The notes: a model not told the origin generated them from the letters alone. Counted from the first letter of the stretch, positions 28,710 to 38,145 are shown. The stretch: 64,000 bases of DNA from Sphingorhabdus sp. SMR4y (GCF_002218195.1 NZ_CP022336.1:3033001-3097000); one strand, 5' to 3'. A program made the numbers and translations.

Positions 28710-31235
28710 TCAAAACTCGACCTTGGCCCGCACGCCATACTGGCGACGAGGGTTGTGTTCGCCATAAAACGCACCGGAGCTGCCAACATTGCTGTTTACC
28801 AAATAGCGTTCGTTAAACGCATTGTTGACGAATGCAGAGATCGACCAATTTGCCTCGGTCGGCTCAAGCGTCAGCTGGAAATTGGCGGTAATATAGGCAT
28901 CCGAAACGGTCTGTGGCGTGAAGGACAAGTCGGTCTGCTGCTTACTGCGATAGGATGCATCAGCAAAGAAGGTGAGGTCGAAATCACCCAGTTCGAAGAC
29001 CTGCTCAAGCGCCAGATCAAGCGAAATTTCAGGCGAATAGAGCAGCTCGGTCCCACCACATTCAAAGTTCTGGAAGCCGTTGACGACCCCGACATTCTCA
29101 CATCCGAAGCGCCCGGTTGCAGGGTCTGAGATCAGCGTAAGCTGGTCAAGTGTTGCATCCAGATATTGGAACTTCAAACCAAGTTTGGTGGTCCCGGTTG
29201 GTGCCCATAGCACATCCAGATCGAGCCCCTTGATGGTGGAGTCGCCGTTGGCCGTGCCGAAGTTGGGGGCATCATCGATCGTTGAGAAATAGGTGATTTG
29301 CTGACCCTTATACTCCCAATAGAACGCCTCGACGTTAATCTGGAGCGTGTCGCCCAGGAACCGGTTCTTTGACCCGATCGTGAAGGCATCGATAAATTCA
29401 GGATCAAAGCTCAGGCCACCGCCGGCGCCTACAGCGCTAAGCTCGACCCCGCCTGCGCGGTATCCGCGTTCATAGGTGGCATAGAGAAGACTGTCAGGAG
29501 CCAAATCATATTCAAGACCCACGCGATAGGTCGGCTCTTTCCAGCTGTCGTTGCTAGTCAGCCCCTGCCCGGCACCGCCATCGACGATAAAGCCGGCAGA
29601 GCCGTTGATCAGCGGATAGAAACCATCGTTGATCGTGGAGTTGGGTGGAATGAAACCACCGGCGATGAGCCCGTCCACGTAAGCCTGCGGGTCTGTGGTT
29701 GGCGGCAGCGCTGGATAGTTCTGTGCCTGACAACCCGCAAAGTCAGGGATAGTGAAGGGCGCACCGGGGAATGGCTGTACCTCAAGCGGACAAATCGTCA
29801 GGAAGGTGAAATCATCACCTCTGACATATTTGCTGTCCTCGGTGTAACGGCCGCCAACGCTGATGCGGAACTCGTCCGTCACATCGAAGGTGAGCTGTGC
29901 AAATGCAGCCCAGGAGTCGCCGCCATTGGTCCAGTTCTGGATTGGCGCTACTGCCACCTGGTAGAAGTTAGCTGCAAAATCGACCTCTTCCTCGAAGTAG
30001 AACAGGCCAAATACGCCGTTGACGGGCCCGTCGAGATCGGTCGCGAAGCGCGCTTCGATAGAAAACTGGTCGCCGCTTTCCTGCGTCGGGGCGGGGGCGA
30101 AGCCCGGCCCAACAAAGGCGTAGTCCTGAGAATATTCCCGATATGCCGGAATGATCGTAATCGTACCGGCATCAAGCTCGAAATTGATCTCGGCATTTAC
30201 ACCGGTGTAGGAAAGATCCTGAAAAACGTCTTCGGTTCTGATTGGCGGTAGCAGCGCAAACGATGGACCCTGAAAGGTGTTCACCCGGAACGCATTGGAG
30301 GCCGCGCTCGTTGAGCCGCTGTCGATGTCGACACCCGTGGGCGTGAAATCGGTCTGCGAGCCCGGCGTGTTGCTAAAGAAGCCCAGCAGCGCGCCCGTAT
30401 TGCCTTTGCCACCAATATCTGTGTGGTCCACTCCAACCCGAAGACTGATACGGTCGGTCGGCTCAACCAGCAACTGCGCCCGCACCGACGTGGCATCGAG
30501 ATCGGATGTACCATCATCGTTGAAACCATCGCGCTGCTGATGGCTGCCGGCGACACGCAGCGCCGCAATATCACCCAGCGGCACGTTCAGAGCGCCCTGA
30601 ATTCCGAATTTGTCGAAATTGCCATATTCGGCCTGGACATATCCCGTTGTATCGCCAAGCTTGGGCGCGTTGGGGATGTAGTTGACCACACCGCCCGTTG
30701 CATTTCGGCCATATAAGGTGCCTTGCGGACCTTTCAGGACCTCGACGCGTGCCATGTCGTAGAAATTGAGCCCGGCAGCGGAGCTCGCGCGGCCCAAATA
30801 AACGCCATCATAGTTCTGCGCGACGCCTGAATCCTGAAGCGGGTTTACGGTCAATGCGCCGACGCCGCGGATGAACAGGCTGGTCAGCGGGCCACCGCCG
30901 GGGTTAACCCCGAGCGAAGGCGAAATTCGACCCAGATCCTTGGCGCTCTCGACATTAAAGCGCGTGAGCTGTTCTGAGGAGATGGCATCGATTGCCACCG
31001 CCGCGTCCTGCAGGCTTTCCTCGCGGCGTTGCGCAGTCACGACGATTACGTCCAGTCCACCGGTCTGCTCTGCTTCACCTGCAGACTGCGAGTCACCACC
31101 CGTTTGCGCTGACTCAGCCGCTGCTGCTATATCTGCGACTTCTTCTGCATAAGCTGGTGTCGCTGCAATCGCGGCGACGCAGGCTACTGACAGTGCAATC
31201 CTTGAAATGGTGGCTTGATTGAAATTACGACGCAT
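28710..31235 (-). CDS. TonB-dependent outer-membrane receptor
   Basis: 841 residues. Signal peptide 'IALSVACVAAIAATPAYA'; a TonB box near 'LDVIVVTAQRREESLQDA'; the plug domain contains 'RVEVLKGPQGTLYGRNATGG'. A beta-barrel follows and ends 'QYGVRAKVEF' with terminal Phe. Sphingomonads use such receptors for aromatic substrates as well as siderophores. The ATG at 31235 follows GGGAGAGGAC. It is first in the 12-kb cluster and divergent from a LysR gene, so it is probably the substrate importer. Confidence 0.93.
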   Translation of the reverse strand: MRRNFNQATISRIALSVACVAAIAATPAYAEEVADIAAAAESAQTGGDSQSAGEAEQTGGLDVIVVTAQRREESLQDAAVAIDAISSEQLTRFNVESAKDLGRISPSLGVNPGGGPLTSLFIRGVGALTVNPLQDSGVAQNYDGVYLGRASSAAGLNFYDMARVEVLKGPQGTLYGRNATGGVVNYIPNAPKLGDTTGYVQAEYGNFDKFGIQGALNVPLGDIAALRVAGSHQQRDGFNDDGTSDLDATSVRAQLLVEPTDRISLRVGVDHTDIGGKGNTGALLGFFSNTPGSQTDFTPTGVDIDSGSTSAASNAFRVNTFQGPSFALLPPIRTEDVFQDLSYTGVNAEINFELDAGTITIIPAYREYSQDYAFVGPGFAPAPTQESGDQFSIEARFATDLDGPVNGVFGLFYFEEEVDFAANFYQVAVAPIQNWTNGGDSWAAFAQLTFDVTDEFRISVGGRYTEDSKYVRGDDFTFLTICPLEVQPFPGAPFTIPDFAGCQAQNYPALPPTTDPQAYVDGLIAGGFIPPNSTINDGFYPLINGSAGFIVDGGAGQGLTSNDSWKEPTYRVGLEYDLAPDSLLYATYERGYRAGGVELSAVGAGGGLSFDPEFIDAFTIGSKNRFLGDTLQINVEAFYWEYKGQQITYFSTIDDAPNFGTANGDSTIKGLDLDVLWAPTGTTKLGLKFQYLDATLDQLTLISDPATGRFGCENVGVVNGFQNFECGGTELLYSPEISLDLALEQVFELGDFDLTFFADASYRSKQQTDLSFTPQTVSDAYITANFQLTLEPTEANWSISAFVNNAFNERYLVNSNVGSSGAFYGEHNPRRQYGVRAKVEF

Positions 31236-31333
31236 AGGTCCTCTCCCATAAACATGTGCCCGGATTTCCCGGTGCCTCTGGAAATGAGATAGAACCAGTC
31301 CTTCGAAAGATATAACTTTTTGTTTTTGTTGTA

Positions 31334-31356
31334 ATGCATAAATTATGGTTATACAT
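31334..31356. promoter_or_regulatory. Candidate LysR operator between TonB receptor and lysR
   Basis: ATGCATAA-N7-TTATACAT, an imperfect dyad (7 of 8 pairs) in the 172-bp divergent intergenic region, 52 bp before the lysR start. Confidence 0.45.
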
Positions 31357-31407
31357 TGATGGCGCGGGCTGAACCGCCTGCAAGATGGCTCAGGGATAGA
31401 GAAAAAG

Positions 31408-32307
31408 ATGCGGCTGGACAATTTCGATCTCAATTTGCTCGTGGCTTTCGACATCCTGCTACAGGAAAAAAATGTCACCAAGGCAGCAGCCAGAGCGCAT
31501 GTGACGCAAGCAGCAATGAGCGCACAACTGAAGCGCCTTCGGGAAGCTTTTCAGGACGAGATACTGGCGCAACAGGGCAAGAAAATGGTGCCGACTCCCT
31601 ATGCGCTGGCGATGCATCCCGAGATTACCGAAACCATCGCGGCGCTGCGCTCCCTTATCGCACGCAAAGGCAGATTTGATCCGACAACGTCCGAGCGCGA
31701 GTTCAAGATCGCTGCCTCGGATTATATAACGACCGTGTTGCTGGTCCCCCTGCTGGGTGCAATCGCAAAAATTGCTCCCTTCGTGAAACTGAATATTTCC
31801 CTGCCCTATACCAATACCAACAAATCGATGGCCGACGGCGAGCTCGACATGTTCCTCGGTCCCGAATCCTTCGCGCACCCCGACCATCCGTGTGAACTGA
31901 TATTCGAAGAGCGGCACGTCCTTGTGGGCTGGTCGGGAAATCCTCACATGGAAGGAACAATGTCCGCCAAGCGCCTGGCCGCGCTCGGCCACGTGGGAGT
32001 CACAATCTCAGGCAGCGACACGTTCATTGATGCATGGATGCGCGAGACCGGTATCGAGCGCCGGATAGAGGTGCGCGCGCCCTCCTTTCTGCAGGCCCCC
32101 TTTCTGGTGCTGGAAACCAATCGTGTCTGCATCATGCACGAGCGACTGGCCCAGTCGCTGGCCGGGCGCCTCCCTCTGAGCATCGCGGAACTGCCCTTTG
32201 ATGTCCCGCCCATGCGCGAGATGCTGCAGTTTCATGCAACACGGGACAAGGATCCCGGCCTCACCTGGCTGCGGGAGCAGATCAAGACTCTGGCGTCGCT
32301 CAGCTAG
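31408..32307 (+). CDS. LysR-family regulator (NodD/NahR-like)
   Basis: 299 residues. The HTH is 'NVTKAAARAHVTQAAMSAQL' with start 'MRLDNFDLNLLVAFDILLQE', typical of the NodD/NahR branch. The effector domain has 'ISLPYTNTNKSMADGELDMF'. It is divergent from the TonB-receptor cluster and probably activates it in response to an aromatic inducer; the intergenic dyad would be its site. Confidence 0.9.
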   Translation: MRLDNFDLNLLVAFDILLQEKNVTKAAARAHVTQAAMSAQLKRLREAFQDEILAQQGKKMVPTPYALAMHPEITETIAALRSLIARKGRFDPTTSEREFKIAASDYITTVLLVPLLGAIAKIAPFVKLNISLPYTNTNKSMADGELDMFLGPESFAHPDHPCELIFEERHVLVGWSGNPHMEGTMSAKRLAALGHVGVTISGSDTFIDAWMRETGIERRIEVRAPSFLQAPFLVLETNRVCIMHERLAQSLAGRLPLSIAELPFDVPPMREMLQFHATRDKDPGLTWLREQIKTLASLS

Positions 32308-32700
32308 CAAAAGAAACGGTCAAGACGGCTGCTGTAAGCGGTCAAAAACAGCCGAGTTTGTTAAGTCCGCACGGGATATTGTCGCGAACAGGGCACCGTC
32401 GGAAATCCATGCGCGATAACCACATTATGAACATGCGCTTTTTTATATAGCGAGATTTCGTTTAAACAGTGGTCGCACTGATCGAGTGGTGGACAGGATG
32501 GATGTCCATTGCTCGCGATCCGGCCGCCCCGCGCTAATCTGGTCACTGCCGAACTCGATCGCCAAGGAAAGCACCGGTTTTGACCATTTTATAGTGCAAA
32601 GGACAGGGGCTGGCTTCGGGAGCGAAAGGCGGGCTTGGCCGGATAGTGTGTCCGCAATGGCTGCTTTGAGCCATAAATCGGGTGGCCGATGAAGATTTAC
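32308..32700. other. Intergenic stretch without recognisable gene
   Basis: Short frames on both strands show no domain, no ribosome-binding site and no compositional support. I see nothing definite in it. Confidence 0.4.
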
Positions 32701-32714
32701 GCAAGAAGCGATTA

Positions 32715-32774
32715 TGTAAATCGTTGTAAATAGACAGCCAAAGCTCTGGTAAAGCTTCTGTAAATGATAGTAAA
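32715..32774. promoter_or_regulatory. Phased TGTAAA-type repeats upstream of the OmpR-family gene
   Basis: TGTAAA at 32715 and 32725, then GGTAAA, TGTAAA and AGTAAA at about 32748, 32759 and 32769. Steps of 10-11 bp fit direct-repeat binding by OmpR-family regulators, suggesting autoregulation. Confidence 0.45.
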
Positions 32775-32775
32775 A

Positions 32776-32845
32776 CTATGATCCTAAACGAAGATCATAG
32801 GCGATGTTAAACCATAGTCCTAAACGAAAATTACAGGCGATGTTA
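32776..32845. repeat. Imperfect 36-bp tandem repeat
   Basis: Two units with a 36-bp step share CCTAAACGAA (32783 and 32819) and GGCGATGTTA (32800 and 32836). The right end is about 37 bp before the response-regulator start, so it may be operator or leader sequence. Confidence 0.6.
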
Positions 32846-32882
32846 CCGTATCAAGGGCCAGTTGGCCGCCGGGGGAATTGAA

Positions 32883-33578
32883 ATGCGTATAGCGATAGCA
32901 GACGATGATTCGGAGATCATCGAATTTTTGGGAAAGATCGTTGAAGCACAAGGCTATGTCTATGCGGGCTATCCGGATGGAACCGCACTTTCCAATGCCT
33001 TACTGCGTGACACGTTCGATCTCGTCATCCTCGACTGGAACATGCCCGGGAAAAATGGCCTGGAAATATTGCAGTGGATGGAAGAGGCGGTGGAAGACCG
33101 CCCGCCAGTGATCATGATGACCAGCCGTTCTGCCAAACAGGATATCAGCGATGCACTGAACGCGGGTGCCGATGATTATATCACCAAGCCCGAAGACAAG
33201 AATGTCATCGCCGCCCGTGTCAATGCGCTGCTGCGCAGGAACAGCGGCGCATCGGCCATGGAAACCACGGCCCAATATGGTGACTATCTGTTCAATCGAA
33301 TCGAACAGACGGTCAGGCACGGCGACAAGGAAATTGCCCTGACAGCAAAAGAATTCGAACTGACCGATCTTATGTTCCGCAATCGCGACCGGACTTTGTC
33401 GCGGCGTTATATAATGGAGACGGTCTGGCGGACGAATGCGCATCTCGCGACACGTACCCTCGACATGCATGTTTCGCGAATCCGGTCCAAGCTTGCGCTG
33501 AAACCGGAAAACGGGTTTCGGATTTTTACGGTTTTCGGCTATGGCTACAGATTGGAGACGTTCAGTAACGGAGGGTAA
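32883..33578 (+). CDS. OmpR-family response regulator
   Basis: 231 residues. The receiver domain has acidic residues at 8-9 and phospho-acceptor Asp51 ('VILDWNMPG'), Thr in 'MMTSRSA' and Lys in 'YITKPEDKN'. The C-terminal winged helix is 'ALTAKEFELTDLMFRNRDRT', 'TLDMHVSRIRSKL', 'IFTVFGYGYRLE'. ATG at 32883 follows GGGGGA. The two downstream genes, a LysM/FecR protein and a CHASE2 kinase, almost certainly form its operon and signalling partners. Confidence 0.93.
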   Translation: MRIAIADDDSEIIEFLGKIVEAQGYVYAGYPDGTALSNALLRDTFDLVILDWNMPGKNGLEILQWMEEAVEDRPPVIMMTSRSAKQDISDALNAGADDYITKPEDKNVIAARVNALLRRNSGASAMETTAQYGDYLFNRIEQTVRHGDKEIALTAKEFELTDLMFRNRDRTLSRRYIMETVWRTNAHLATRTLDMHVSRIRSKLALKPENGFRIFTVFGYGYRLETFSNGG

Positions 33579-33580
33579 TA

Positions 33581-34948
33581 GTGTTTGAGGAATCCAGGAG
33601 CTGGATGCCGCCGTCGGGCCTTCGCCTGTTGCTCGCATTGCTCATTGGCGCTTTGGCCGTTGCCCCCGGTGAAGCCGTTGCCCAGAAGCAACCGGATTCG
33701 GAGCCAGTCACCTATGTCTTCAAGCGTGGCGACACGCTGTTCGGCCTCGCCAATGACTATCTGCGGAAATTGTCCGACTATCGCACAGTGCAGCGGCTTA
33801 ACCGTATTGCCGATCCCCATCATATGCCGGTTGGAACATCCCTCCGGATCCCGGTTGCCCTGCTGAAATATCGCCCGAGCGAGGCCAGGCTGAGCGCGTT
33901 TCGTGGAAATATTGCCATCGTTTCGAATGGCCAGAACCGGACGGCGGTGGCGGGGATGACTATCGGGGAGGGCAGCAACATCAAGACGGCTGCGCGCAGT
34001 TTCCTGACGCTGCAGCTGGAAGACGGGTCGCGCGTTTCCCTGCCATCGAACAGCCATGTCCGGATTACCCGCCTGCGGCATATTCTGCTGACCGACAGCA
34101 TTGATTATGAACTGGCCGTCGACAAGGGCCGGATGCGCTCGAAAGTCGCGCCGCTGGAAAGAAAGGCTGACCGTTATCGCGTCCGCACTCCGGTTGCGGT
34201 TTCCGCCGTGCGCGGGACGGATTATCGGACCAGAGTGGATGAAATGTCCGGCACGGCCTTTTCCGAAACGGTTGAGGGCGAAGTGGTTGTGGCGGCGGGC
34301 GAAAGCCTGAGCGGGGCGACATTGCTGTCCATCCCCGCCGGTACCGGCGCCGCAGCGACGGTGACCGGAGCGCTTGCGAAAGCGGAACTGCTGCCGCCAC
34401 CGGAACTTCTGGATCCCGCAAAATTGCAGTCCGAGGCGGAATTGCAATTCGCAGTCGAACCGAGCGAACCCGCCGTCGGCCATCGAATCAGCATCGCATC
34501 GGATGCCGGCTTTGTCGATATCGTCGCGGAAACAATGGTGCAGGGCACGCTGCTGGAGCTGCCGACGATTCCCAACGGTCGCTATTTCGCCAAGATCACG
34601 GCGCTGGCGGCAGACGGTTTCGAGGGCATGCCCGCCACCTATAGTTTCAAACGCCAGCTCAGCACCTTGGGCGGCAGCGCCGATGCCGGTGATTTCGGGT
34701 ATCGCTTCAAATGGTTCGGCGAAGGCGAGGGAACGCGATATTATCGGCTGCAGGTCCTGAAAGACAGCAAGACATCGGTGCCGATCATCGACGAAACCGG
34801 GCTTTCGACCGATACGGTCACGCTGTCGGATCTGGCGGACGGGGAATATTTCTGGCGCGTCGGCGTGATCCAGTTTTCGAGTGATCCCGATGATCCGGAA
34901 GCGATAGAAAAATGGACCGACTTCGAAAAAATGACCGTGGCCAACTAG
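33581..34948 (+). CDS. LysM and FecR-domain secreted protein
   Basis: 455 residues with a GTG start two bases after the regulator's stop. A signal peptide ends near 'GEAVAQ'. A LysM motif follows ('YVFKRGDTLFGLANDYLRKL' about residues 45-95), then a FecR domain ('GNIAIVSNGQ', 'RSFLTLQLEDGSRVSLPSNS', 'VRTPVAVSAVRGTDYRTRVD') and C-terminal fibronectin-like segments ('DGEYFWRVGVIQ'). It should lie in the periplasm or outer envelope, where LysM can hold peptidoglycan. It may be a sensor or scaffold for the CHASE2 kinase. Confidence 0.85.
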   Translation: MFEESRSWMPPSGLRLLLALLIGALAVAPGEAVAQKQPDSEPVTYVFKRGDTLFGLANDYLRKLSDYRTVQRLNRIADPHHMPVGTSLRIPVALLKYRPSEARLSAFRGNIAIVSNGQNRTAVAGMTIGEGSNIKTAARSFLTLQLEDGSRVSLPSNSHVRITRLRHILLTDSIDYELAVDKGRMRSKVAPLERKADRYRVRTPVAVSAVRGTDYRTRVDEMSGTAFSETVEGEVVVAAGESLSGATLLSIPAGTGAAATVTGALAKAELLPPPELLDPAKLQSEAELQFAVEPSEPAVGHRISIASDAGFVDIVAETMVQGTLLELPTIPNGRYFAKITALAADGFEGMPATYSFKRQLSTLGGSADAGDFGYRFKWFGEGEGTRYYRLQVLKDSKTSVPIIDETGLSTDTVTLSDLADGEYFWRVGVIQFSSDPDDPEAIEKWTDFEKMTVAN

Positions 34949-34997
34949 CGGTCCGAGTCCGGCTTTTGACCGAAGCTTCGCCAAGGCCTTTGCGCCG

Positions 34998-37271
34998 ATG
35001 AGACTGCGCCAGCGCCTGGTGGCGGAATGGCTGGCCGTGGCATTGCTGGCCTCCGGGATGGTGGCGGCACTGGGCTATTGGGACAGTCTGTCGCGCTTCG
35101 ACAATCTGGTTTATGACCAGCTCGCCGGCATCGATCGCCCGGACGCGTCTCCGGATATACTGATCGTCGAGATCGATGAAGAGAGCCTTGCCGCTTATGG
35201 CAAATGGCCATGGCCACGCCAGCGGCATGCGCAGCTTTTCGAGCAGCTGGTTGCCGGCAAACCGAAGGCGACCGGTTTCGATGTTCTGCTCAGCGAACCG
35301 GGGGACTCCGAGGATGATCAGCAACTGGCGCAAGCGATGGCGAGGGTGACGAACCTGTTCCTGCCGCTGCACTTCGTCTTTCCCGGCAGCAACGGCGCAG
35401 AATTTGATGTCAGACAGCCGATCGCCCCTTTTACGGCCGTGGCAACCGGTCTCGGGCATGTCAATCTGCTGTTTGATCCCGACGGCGTGGTTCGTCGCGC
35501 CAATCTCTGCTTTGGCGAGAAGCATTCGGGGGCGGAATGGCCGCATCTGATGGAGAGAATCTACCAGAACGTCGAAGGCGGTTCTTCTGCTGCCTATGAC
35601 CGGCTGGACAATTGTGAGCAAAAGCTGCTGCTGCCCTTCGCCGAGCGTGGTGGTTATCAATCGATATCCTATGCGGCCCTGGCCAGCGGAGAGGTGCCGC
35701 CCGCGTTTGTCGAGGACAAGATCATCCTGATCGGCGCGACGGCCAACGGCATGGGCGATCAATATCCGGTGCCCCTCGGGGATGGCGGTACGCTCGCCGG
35801 AGTCGAGATCATGGCGAATCTCTACAGCGCGATCGTGCGCGATAATTTCATCCGGCCGGTCACGTTTACCCAGCATTTGTTGCTGTCGCTGCTGCCGGTC
35901 TGGATATTGCTGCTCGGTTTCTGGCGCTGGCGGCCGCGGACCACGATCATGATATCCTTTGCCCTGATAGCAACGATATTGCTGGCGAGCGCCGCGTTGA
36001 TGCAATTTTCCCTGTGGTTCGCGCCGGGAATCGCCTTGCTCGGGGTGTTGATCGTCTACCCGGTCTGGGGCTGGCGCCGATTGCAGGCGACGAGCGATTT
36101 CATGGATGGCGAACTGGAGCGTTTCGGCCGGTCGAAGGTCGACATACCGATCATGCGGACGGAGCTCGGACCTGTCGATGTGATCACCGGACAGGCGGAA
36201 CAGCTGACCCACGCGATTTCCCATGTCCGTGACTTGCGGCGGTTTATCAGCGATGCGCTCAGGAACCTGCCGGATCCGATGTTCATCACCGATCTGCGCG
36301 GCAAGGTGACTTTCGTCAACCGGCTGGCCCAGACCGGAATGGAAGATGGCGCCCAGAATCTGGCGCTCGATGACATGCTGAACCGCTTTGTCTCGGCCGA
36401 GGACCTGCAGGACGTGAAGGATTATCTCAACCAGAAGAGCAGGCCGACCAGGCAGGATTATGTCGAATTCACCTCGAGCGACGGGCGGATTTTCGCCATG
36501 CGCCGTGCGCCGGTGGCGTCGGACGAGGGCTTGCTGCGGGGCTATATCCATTATCTGGCGGATATCACGGAAGTGGCCAATGCGGCGCAGCAACGGGAGG
36601 AAGTGTTGCAATTGCTGTCGCATGACATGCGGGCACCGCAGGCCGCCATTCTGGCTCTTCTCGATGGCCGGGAAGCCGACGAAACCACCGGCCGGATCGA
36701 GAGTCATGCGCGTCGCACGCTGGCACTGGCCGACAATTTTGTCGGACTGGCCCGAATCGATGCCAGCGAGTTTTCCGGCGAGGATATCTTGCTCGCGGAG
36801 CTGGTCGAGGAAGCCAATGACAGTCTCTGGCCGCTCGGGCAGGCGCGCGGCATCCGTTGTGACGTCGATGACCAGTCGGATGGCGCCTTTGTCCATGTCG
36901 AGCCTTCGAGCCTCTACCGCTCCTTCGTCAACCTGATCGACAATGCCATCAAATATAGCCCGGATGGCGGCGTTGTGACGATACGGATCCGGGTGACGGA
37001 TCTGGATGGCCAGCCCTTCGTCTCGGTAGCCATATCCGATCAGGGCGAGGGCATATCCGAAGCCGTGATCGGTCAGCTTTTCGAGCGCTTTGCCAGCGAT
37101 GACACAACGGCCCATTCATCCATCAAGGGCGCCGGTCTGGGGCTGAATTTCGTTGCCAAGGTGATCGCCAGACACGGCGGTCATATCAGGGGCGAAAACC
37201 CGCGCGATGGCGGCGCCTGTTTCACCGTGCTGTTACCCATGGCTCCCGATCTCGAGGATCAGGCGGGCTGA
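34998..37271 (+). CDS. CHASE2-domain sensor histidine kinase
   Basis: 757 residues. An N-terminal TM precedes the extracytoplasmic CHASE2 domain ('RFDNLVYDQLAG', 'DILIVEIDEESLAAYGKWPW'). A TM cluster lies around residues 290-355. A PAS domain follows ('LPDPMFITDLRGKVTFVNRL'), then HisKA with His542 ('LLSHDMRAPQ') and HATPase with 'NLIDNAIKYSPDGG' and 'GAGLGLNFVAKVIARHGG'. It probably phosphorylates the OmpR-type regulator two genes upstream. Confidence 0.9.
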   Translation: MRLRQRLVAEWLAVALLASGMVAALGYWDSLSRFDNLVYDQLAGIDRPDASPDILIVEIDEESLAAYGKWPWPRQRHAQLFEQLVAGKPKATGFDVLLSEPGDSEDDQQLAQAMARVTNLFLPLHFVFPGSNGAEFDVRQPIAPFTAVATGLGHVNLLFDPDGVVRRANLCFGEKHSGAEWPHLMERIYQNVEGGSSAAYDRLDNCEQKLLLPFAERGGYQSISYAALASGEVPPAFVEDKIILIGATANGMGDQYPVPLGDGGTLAGVEIMANLYSAIVRDNFIRPVTFTQHLLLSLLPVWILLLGFWRWRPRTTIMISFALIATILLASAALMQFSLWFAPGIALLGVLIVYPVWGWRRLQATSDFMDGELERFGRSKVDIPIMRTELGPVDVITGQAEQLTHAISHVRDLRRFISDALRNLPDPMFITDLRGKVTFVNRLAQTGMEDGAQNLALDDMLNRFVSAEDLQDVKDYLNQKSRPTRQDYVEFTSSDGRIFAMRRAPVASDEGLLRGYIHYLADITEVANAAQQREEVLQLLSHDMRAPQAAILALLDGREADETTGRIESHARRTLALADNFVGLARIDASEFSGEDILLAELVEEANDSLWPLGQARGIRCDVDDQSDGAFVHVEPSSLYRSFVNLIDNAIKYSPDGGVVTIRIRVTDLDGQPFVSVAISDQGEGISEAVIGQLFERFASDDTTAHSSIKGAGLGLNFVAKVIARHGGHIRGENPRDGGACFTVLLPMAPDLEDQAG

Positions 37272-37272
37272 G

Positions 37273-37824
37273 TCACTCGATGCCCTGACGGGTGCGGACG
37301 CTGCTCCGCGGGCCGGCCGTGGGCTCCTTGTCCAGCCCCGAGAGAGCGGAATCGATCAGGTGGGGCAGGGACTGGGCGATTGTGCCCTTGCAATGATATT
37401 CCGCGGCGCTGCCGGAGTAGAGCTTGCGTCCGCGGACCTGGTCGAAAAGACTCACCGTCAGCCGATGCTCGCGATCCTTGCAGGACTGGAATCTTTTCTG
37501 CTTTTTCGCCGGCGTGATCGACTGTGCGGCTTTGTCGGTGCCAGCCTCGACGGCGATATCGGCCGGCCGGTCGGCCAGCGCGACATGGACCAATATCGAT
37601 GCGTTCGAAGAGGATATATATCCCCTCCGTTCCAGCGATTGCGTGACCAGATCGCGGGCATCGACCAGATCGCGGTTGGCCACGGCATCGACCGGCGAGG
37701 TGGTGAATGTCTTCTGTTCGGACGGGGCAACCAGCTGGTGGGTCTGGACGCGGGTCTGGATCGGTCCGGCACAGCCGGAAACCGCCAGTGCGCTTGCCAA
37801 TATCCATGAGACTGTCCGGATCAT
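37273..37824 (-). CDS. Putative lipoprotein (DUF4136-like)
   Basis: 183 residues. The lipobox 'LAVSGC' predicts an outer-membrane lipoprotein. 'LVTQSLERRGYISSSNASIL' followed by 'LTVSLFDQVRGRKLYSGSA' resembles DUF4136-type proteins, but the match is by eye. ATG at 37824 follows GGAGAAG and is preferred to the one at 37845. It is convergent with the CHASE2 kinase, with one base between stops. Confidence 0.65.
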   Translation of the reverse strand: MIRTVSWILASALAVSGCAGPIQTRVQTHQLVAPSEQKTFTTSPVDAVANRDLVDARDLVTQSLERRGYISSSNASILVHVALADRPADIAVEAGTDKAAQSITPAKKQKRFQSCKDREHRLTVSLFDQVRGRKLYSGSAAEYHCKGTIAQSLPHLIDSALSGLDKEPTAGPRSSVRTRQGIE

Positions 37825-37909
37825 CGACTTCTCCGCAGGTTGCATTCAAAGGGAATTGATAATCCGCCGGGCCGGAAAAGTCACGCAGATTGGCATGACC
37901 CTTTCGGGT

Positions 37910-38143
37910 CTATCGGGTCAGCGCGTAGTAGAGCACATAGAGCCAGGAGAAGAAGCCATGGATGATCGCCCAGAGGATCGACTTGTGCGTGGTGAAGCTG
38001 ATCGCGATCGCAAGCGCACTGCCAAAGCCGACACCTTTGCTGACGATTTCCTTGCGGACATATGTGGCTCCTCTGCTCATCGGCGATTCTCCAGGGGCAT
38101 AATCTTCAGGACGCATCCGCTCGGGCTTGGTCTTGCCGGCCAT
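37910..38143 (-). CDS. Small membrane protein
   Basis: 77 residues. A charged N-terminus is followed by two hydrophobic stretches ('GFGSALAIAISFT' and 'ILWAIIHGFFSWLYVLYYAL'). No family recognised. It starts two bases after the stop of the DAHP synthase gene on the same strand and is probably cotranscribed. Confidence 0.6.
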   Translation of the reverse strand: MAGKTKPERMRPEDYAPGESPMSRGATYVRKEIVSKGVGFGSALAIAISFTTHKSILWAIIHGFFSWLYVLYYALTR

Positions 38144-38145
38144 GA

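Noticed and set aside
34818-37115. Very long minus-strand frame of 765 codons
   Set aside because: Antisense to the CHASE2 kinase. Long shadows are expected in GC-rich DNA and the peptide is low in hydrophobic order, with many Arg, Gln and His.
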